Shown here: in pieces, positions 57,962 to 64,000 of the stretch
How the letters are laid out: the number at the start of each line of letters is the position of its first letter
How positions within the stretch are numbered: position 1 is the first letter of the stretch
Origin: Hypholoma sublateritium FD-334 SS-4
Taxonomy: Eukaryota; Basidiomycota; Agaricomycetes; Agaricales; Strophariaceae
Assembly (NCBI GenBank): GCA_000827495.1
Contig: KN817541.1
Span: 336,678 to 400,677 of the forward strand
DNA length: 64,000 nt
Direction: 5' to 3'
Notes under the pieces: generated by a model
What the model saw: the letters and a program-made list of their open reading frames with translations, nothing else
What the model was told of the DNA's origin: nothing
The model's database searches: none
Program-made: the position numbers and the translations under genes

Positions 57962-60045
57962 ATGAATGACTGGGACGACGATATTTTTGAATCAATCGAA
58001 CAGTCCACTCCTCTATCCATCTCGCCGTCCTCCGATATGTTCACATCTCCGCATTCTCCGCCGGCTCTCCCCGTCACTGATGTCAAGACAATAGGTTTCG
58101 CTGACGATCCCAGGACCGATAGGGTCAAGACTGTGGAGGAGGGTAAGCAAAAATTTATTAATTAGTCGTGTCCAGGCAAGCAATTCACTCCCGCCACTAG
58201 TAAATATCGATCCTCCCGCCAAAGTTGTCGACCCTGTGGCCCTGGAATCCTTTCTTCCGTTGCTCGAAGCACTCGACTGCCCTGGATTAAAATTGATCAA
58301 TGGCGCATATGTGAATTCTGTTCTGCCTTCGATCTCATATCTGTGTTCACCCCAAGTTTTGTTAGCATTTGCGTGGTCCTGTTCCAACGGACGCAACGCG
58401 AAAGCTGATCGAATACGCTCGCCGAGTTACCAAGGTCACCCTGGGCAACACTGCACCTGAAGCCAAAATCGACGCTGCCACGTGGTTCCGAGTGCTCGAG
58501 CTTCGCAGCCGCCTCTCTCAAAGCTCCACCACATTCTTTCCCTCGTTGACCGAGGTGTGCATCAACGGCGCTGACAGCTCTCTGGACCAGATATTCCTAC
58601 TCCTCTCGCCATCTCTCGAATCCGTTGACGTCTGCAATGTACTGCAAACTCGATCGGATACGCTCCTGACATTTCTGGAGACTGTTGCGGAGGTGGCGCC
58701 AGGCTTATCCCACATCGGTGTCGACACCAGCCTGACCTTCCACGATCTACAAGAGACCTACATAAAGTTCTCGGGACTTCGAAGCCTGCGAATCAGCGTC
58801 AACGGAGGTTCCCGCTTTTCGTACGACACGCTTTTGCAGATCGGTAAACTTCCCTCTCTTGAGGCACTTATTATAGATGCGAGTGCTGCATATTATTGTG
58901 CACGGGAGGAAAGATACTCAGAACCCCAGGCTCAACTGTCGCCGAAGGCACCAAACACTATTCTGGGAGGGTGGGGAAGCTCATTCTCTCCCTCTTCCTC
59001 TCCCACTTCCGATCCTTCTCCAATAGCTTTCGAACGCATAGTTTCACCTGCTCCCTATTGCCATCACTCTTACATCCCTTCTCCAGGCGGCGATTGCGTG
59101 CCCTCTTTTCCTCCCCCTCGCGCCCCTTCTCCCACTCCATCAATTCCAAATATTGGAGATGTCGTTCCAACGAGTCCGCAACAGCCGGCTCTCATAGGAT
59201 CCGGTGGTGATATAGCACCACTCAATCAGAGCATCAATTTTCAGAATTTAACCAAGCTTCACATCAAAGGTCAGCTTAAGTTGATGACGGAACTTGTTCA
59301 GATTGTCGCCTCCACATCTGTCATCGACGTCGCTTTGACTCAATCACTCGGGGCTCCTTCACCAATTCCTATACAAAAACCTACACCGAAAATGAGAAAG
59401 AAAACGAAAGGATCTGGCAAAACTGCCATCTGTGACATTATCGAGGAAATTCTATCGGTCTGGGGACGTTCTCTGAAATCCGTGTACATCGCCGTGGATG
59501 ATACCGAGACTATAAGTCCACCTACCATCCCCTCGACACTGTTTAAACGTCTGATTTGTATCTCATCCTTGGAGCGCCTGGAAATGTCAGGCCACACACT
59601 AGATGCAGATTTTGGAGATGCACTGCACATTCTAACAGCACTACCAGTCGACCGTCGCCCGAAGTTCAAGGTTATCCATCTTCCGATCGACGCCGGGGAC
59701 AAGGGTATCTCATTTGGCAGGCTGCGCGCCATCTTTGAGTGTTGTCCCTCCATTGTATCCTTTCAATGTGGGCTCAAGCACCTTTCGAATGTCCCGGTGC
59801 TTCCCGACGATGGAGTTACTTTTGGTCTCCAAGAATTGGGTGCCGGAAATCCCAAAGCATATGGGGATCTCCGCCGTTTGGCTGCAGCCGCTCAGTATCT
59901 TGATGCTCTCTTCCCTCGCTTAACTGTTATGAAGACACAACCTGACTGTAACGCCGACGAATGGGAAGAGATTTATGACCTGGTGAGAATGTGCCAAACT
60001 TCGCGCTCTTACCACAAAGATGCGTACCTCTGGTACTCATCGTAA
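57962..60045 (+). CDS. F-box/LRR-like protein of the local family, copy 3
   Basis: Start MNDWDDDIFESIEQSTPLSI. Intron 1 after VEEG resumes VNIDPPAKVVDPVALESFLP. Intron 2 follows NGAY and resumes HLRGPVPTDATRKL. That second position (Tyr, then intron, then HxxGP) is the same as in the 50362 gene and similar to the 12351 gene (TY, then VLRGA). The long third exon has LRR-like units (FPSLTEVCINGADSSLDQI; PSLESVDVCNV; LRSLRISVNGG; LPSLEALIIDA), a Pro/Ser-rich insert near 58960-59200, and the family end YLDALFPRLTVMKTQPDCNA then LVRMCQTSR. About 650 aa. A clear F-box motif was not seen. Confidence 0.78.
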
Positions 60046-60274
60046 AAGCGCTTCAACATACTCTGAATTTACACACATTTCTTGTTCTCGATTGGGGTGG
60101 TGCAGCCCAAGTTGTTCTATACATCATCGTATTCAATAAAATTTCAATTGCCTGGACAAGTGATTTGGAATAGTGGAGTGGCAGTCTGGAAGGACGTGAG
60201 TCGGAGCTGAGGCACTCTTCGCCAATCAGGGGGCGATCGTCGACACATTACAGCGTCTAGTCATCCAAGTGGAA

Positions 60275-62389
60275 CTAAACTCTGCCCACGACGTCTCGCA
60301 GCTGCGTCTTCGGAATAGCCTCTGGGTACGCCCTGCGCGCCAGTCTCGCGCGCGTTGCATGCTCATATGCGTACGCCAATCCTATCAGTTCGTATTCCGA
60401 GTAAGCCGTTCCGAAGAAAGAGAGTCCAAATGGCATCCCAGGTGCCTGCTCAATCGGGCGTGTCGCAGAGCCGCCTTGCCTTATTATAGCAGCGCTATCT
60501 GGAAAGAAACCCAGCGGAACTTGAAGAGCGTGTCAGACAGAGACAATCAGATTATAGCGATGGGCCCAAGTACCTGTTATGACTGGATACCCGGCCAGAG
60601 CTAAGGGTGATAGCGCTTATTATTGACCCATCTGTATAAGCGCAATGAACAGGCTCACCTGCGGGTGACCATGGCGGTCCCGTGGTGGGGAGGACGAGTG
60701 CGTCCAACTTGTGGGCTTGTAGAGCTGCGTCTATCCCCCTCGCACGCCCATATTCTGAGTTAAGCGCGGCGGCTCCGAAATATTTGGTATCTCTCCCTGA
60801 AGTAGCTTCTGAGTCCATCAATCTATAGGTATGCTTTAGACACCATCCTCAACCAGATTATATCTTGAAATAGGCACCTGGTCTGCCCCTCGTACCCATC
60901 CGGTTTCTCGAGCTCGGGATGGTCGTCATTGAATTTTATTACGTCTGACAGAGATCGGACGCCTGTTGGGTTCTCTTTCAGTCCCTTAAGGTACGCATTC
61001 AAATCCACCTGCGCGGTGAAAAACTATTAGAAGCTAATATGATGGACTACGAGAACCGTCACGCACCTTGAGGTCTGTTTCCATTACGAATAACTCGTGG
61101 GGAGACCTGCTAATCTCATCGGCGCTGGGGAGATTTGCGGGGTCCACCACCTCCGCGCCGAAGCTGCGAAGAACGTCCAAAGCCGCGCGAAACGCCTCGC
61201 TGACAAATGGGTCGACGTCGTCTGTTTTCTGGGCCATGAAAATGTGCCGCGGGACACCAACGCGTTTCCCCATGAGTGCATCTGGATTGAGGGCCTTCGT
61301 GAAGTCTGGAACAGTTGGAGGCTGTGAGAGCGTGGCGGGGTCATTTGGATCTTGGCCTGAGATGATCGAGAGGACAATTGCCGCGTCTTCGAGAGAGCGC
61401 GTCATTGGACCGACCGTGTCGTGTCTTGCGGAAATGGGGATCACTTTAAAAAATCGGTCATGTTAGCCCACATATGTTGTGAAAATGAGCGTACCTCCGG
61501 CGCGCGATGTGAGGCCTACCGTGGGCTTTATCCCAACTACGTTGTTTATACTTGCCGGTGATATGATGCTCCCATCGGTCTCTGTGCCGAGCGTGACGGC
61601 AGCGAGACCGATCGACGCTGCGATGGCTGAGCCAGACGAGGATCCCCGAGGGTCACCGTTCGAGTAATAAGCATTGGTTGATTGGCCTCCGCGTCCTGAC
61701 CACCCGCTGGGGAGTTCACCTCGGGTTCCCCGAAAAAAAGAGAATTCGGAGAGGTTAGCCTTCCCTAAATCAAAATGTGTAAGTTACATGCATTCGTGGA
61801 CCATTGTAAGCGGCCTACCTAACATGATGGCTCCTGCTATACGCAAGCGCTTCACAACACCTGCGTCTTCAGGAACAACAGATCCAAGTAGGCTGTATGA
61901 TCCGGCAGTCGTGTTCATACCTGAGATAGAGGTAATTCATATGATATTTCGTTTACTGGTGTCATGTTTGTCATACCTTCCGAAGCAACTGTAGCAATGT
62001 TATCCTGGAGTGATTGTTGATTAATGGTCGTGAATTTACATCGACTTCCCCACAGACCTTCAGAAGAACCGGGATTCCATGCAGCTGACTTCTCTTCCCA
62101 TTACTCGCTCGCTCGCTGTCCAGCTCGGCGGCCTGACTAAGTGCAGATGGATTCAGCTCCAGGACCGCTCTCAGCCCAGCACCTCGGACGTTGACTTCGT
62201 CTATGCGGGCAAAATAAGCCTGCCATTTAATTTATAAATCAACTCAAAATTTCATGATGTTATAGCGACTCCGGAACTCACTTTGACCAGGTCGACGCTC
62301 GTAAAGTGCCCCGCATCTAACCCAGCTTGCAATTCCACGACAGATGCTTCATACAAGTCCGGGAACACGCTCCTGTCGGTCTCGGTCAT
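60275..62389 (-). CDS. Amidase signature enzyme, copy 1
   Basis: Hydrolase of the amidase-signature superfamily (acetamidase/FAAH/GatA-like); the natural substrate is unknown. Start MTETDRSVFPDLYEASVVEL. The Ser-cisSer-Lys triad is visible: Lys in GIPVLLKDNIAT, cis-Ser in GDPRGSSSGSAIAAS, and the nucleophile in LGTETDGSIISPAS. Then VVGIKPTVGLTSRAG, HDTVGPMTRSLEDAAIVL, KLDALVLPTTG and GYPVITVPLGF follow. The end is APGMPFGLSFFGTAYSE to AIPKTQLRDVVGRV. Nine short introns; about 540 aa; all joins keep frame. No signal peptide, so probably cytosolic. A paralogue follows upstream in the same orientation. Confidence 0.92.
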
Positions 62390-63030
62390 CGTAGTAGATT
62401 AAGAAGCTGCAGTTTCCAATGTGATGGTGGTTGAGGTACAAGTTCGCACTGCTGACAGGGGCTTTAAGAGAATATAGACTCCTCAATCCACCCGCTGACT
62501 CGTCACTAGATGGCCATGCTTCGAAACAGTTTGAGCTCGAGGGGCTTGCCCACGCCCGTAATCATTTCCAAATGGTCGATTTAAGAAGTGCACAATATTT
62601 TTTGTAGGTGCAAAAGAAACGGGTGTGTTGGCGTGGGGTAAGGCGCGCTTGCGGTGCTCTCGGCGCTGTTGTGTAGCAAGAATGTACAGCGTGCAGCGAG
62701 GTGAAGCGGTCATAGTTGGCACATGCGGACATTGAAAATTCTTTCGGAAGCGTGCAATGGTCTCCGGTCCCGGTCACCGGTCACCGGCGCAGAATGATTG
62801 TCAATTTATCGATTATCGCGCTCAACTCAAGCTCAACTCATGGATTTCTATACCCTTGGATTTGAGACTTCGTAGCAGTACTGGATTCTGTTGATGATAC
62901 TTGAATAATAATCCACCCCTGGCGTGTCAATGCACTGTCCAATCACAATTCCAACTGTACCTTGAGGTTGACCTGTCCGCATTTTACAGCGCACTGGGCA
63001 CAATTTGCGCTGACTATTATCATCACTTGT
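62390..63030. promoter_or_regulatory. Promoter region of amidase copy 1
   Basis: 640 bp between the tandem amidases. It contains the tandem CGGTCACCGGTCACCGG at about 62768-62786. No gene seen. Confidence 0.4.
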
Positions 63031-64000
63031 TCAGTCTTTACCTACGATGTCGCGCAGTTGCGTCTTCGGGATAGCATCGGCATACGCTCGTCGGCCCAGC
63101 CTTGCGCGTGTAGCTTGTTCATATGCGAATGCAAACCCCACCAAGTCAGACTCCGTGTACGCCGTTCCAAAGAATGAGATCCCAAACGGCATCCCGGGCG
63201 CGCGCTCGACGGGACGTGTCAAAGACCCATCCTTGCGCTTAATTTCCATATTCTCTGGGTAAAAACTCAACGGGACTAGATCGAAATGATCACTTTGGGC
63301 CGTGGGGAATGGCACAAGGATGTACATACCTGATATAACCGGGTATCCAGCGATTGCTAGTCAATAATATTTGGCGTTATACTCACACTAGTATCAGTGG
63401 GGGGCGACTTACCTGCAGGTGTATATGACGACCCAACAGAAGGGAGGACGAGCGCATCCAACTTGTGGTTTTTCAGTGCGGCGTCAATCCCCCGTGTGCG
63501 CCCGATGTCGTAGTCGAACGCAACTGCTTCGAGATACTTGGCATCGCGTCCAGATGTCGCCTCTGCTCTGATCATCCTGCAACAAGGTAAAATATGAACA
63601 ACGTATAACATTACTCATTTAAATTTGTTTAATCACCTGCCTTGCCCCTCGTATCCCTCCGGCTTCTCCAGCAAAGGGTGTTCGTCATTGAATTTGATCA
63701 CATCGGCCAGCGTTCTCACGCCCGTTGGGCTCTCTTTGAGCTTCGCGAGGTATGCGTTCACATCCACCTACAGATATAATCAGCGCTACTCCCACAAGGG
63801 CCAAGGGCCTAGTACATACCTTGCAGTCCACCTCGAGGACAGTTATCTCCTTATCCGACTCGTGAATCTCGTCTGCGCTGGGAAGGTCTGCGGGATCCAC
63901 AACCTCTGCACCAAGATCCCGCAGCACGTCCAAGGCAGCCTCGAAGGCCACACGAACGGAAGGATCGGACTTCGTGATGCTCTCGTCCATGTACACACGT
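63031..64000 (-). CDS. Amidase signature enzyme, copy 2 (3' part, truncated by the window)
   Basis: C-terminal part of a tandem paralogue of the 60275 gene. Visible parts match closely: VVDPADLPSADEIHES; VDVNAYLAKLKESPTGVRTL; VIKFNDEHPLLEKPEGYEGQ; ATSGRDAKYLEAVAFDYDIG; KLDALVLPSVGSSYTPAG; GYPVIS; ERAPGMPFGISFFGTAYTES; and AIPKTQLRDIVGKD at the stop. Intron positions are the same as in copy 1. The catalytic residues lie beyond the right edge, so activity cannot be judged. Confidence 0.9.

Overview
The window is nuclear DNA of a basidiomycete fungus, most likely an agaricomycete. Nearly every gene is split by 50-70 nt GT-AG introns. The gene content fits: a class V-type chitin synthase with a myosin motor, a PDR-type ABC transporter, an RGS/DEP regulator, F-box/LRR-like families, and an EF-hand plus ZZ-zinc-finger family that I know only from Agaricomycetes. 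No rRNA gene, intact tRNA gene or CRISPR array was seen. Gene boundaries come from conceptual splicing by eye and from comparing paralogues inside the window.

Left part (1-19.7 kb), mostly conserved genes. On the minus strand are a PDR/ABCG transporter cut by the left edge, the chitin synthase and a PP2A activator (PTPA/RRD). On the plus strand are an F-box protein, SURF6/Rrp14 (ribosome biogenesis), a MINDY-type deubiquitinase with a C-terminal CaaX box, and a RING-finger protein.

Centre (19.9-45.7 kb), an accessory region. Four large paralogues (A-D) lie head to tail. Each has a helical N-terminal region, an EF-hand loop, two ZZ-like zinc fingers and a C-terminal coiled coil. All four appear intact. 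Gene B carries nine extra mini-exons in a row, all in phase 1 and all with a related acidic motif. Gene C ends in an in-frame minisatellite. A small secreted-protein gene and a decayed partial copy of its locus lie between B and C.

Right part (46-64 kb): a frameshifted F-box-like pseudogene, an RGS/DEP regulator, two intact F-box/LRR-like paralogues, a DUF4139/MuiA-like gene split by a 2.15-kb inverted-repeat element with a 9-bp target duplication, and two tandem amidases, the second cut by the right edge.

The most unusual features are the mini-exon array in gene B, the tandem EF-hand/ZZ cluster around it, and the inverted-repeat insertion whose 9-bp duplication sits in codon register.
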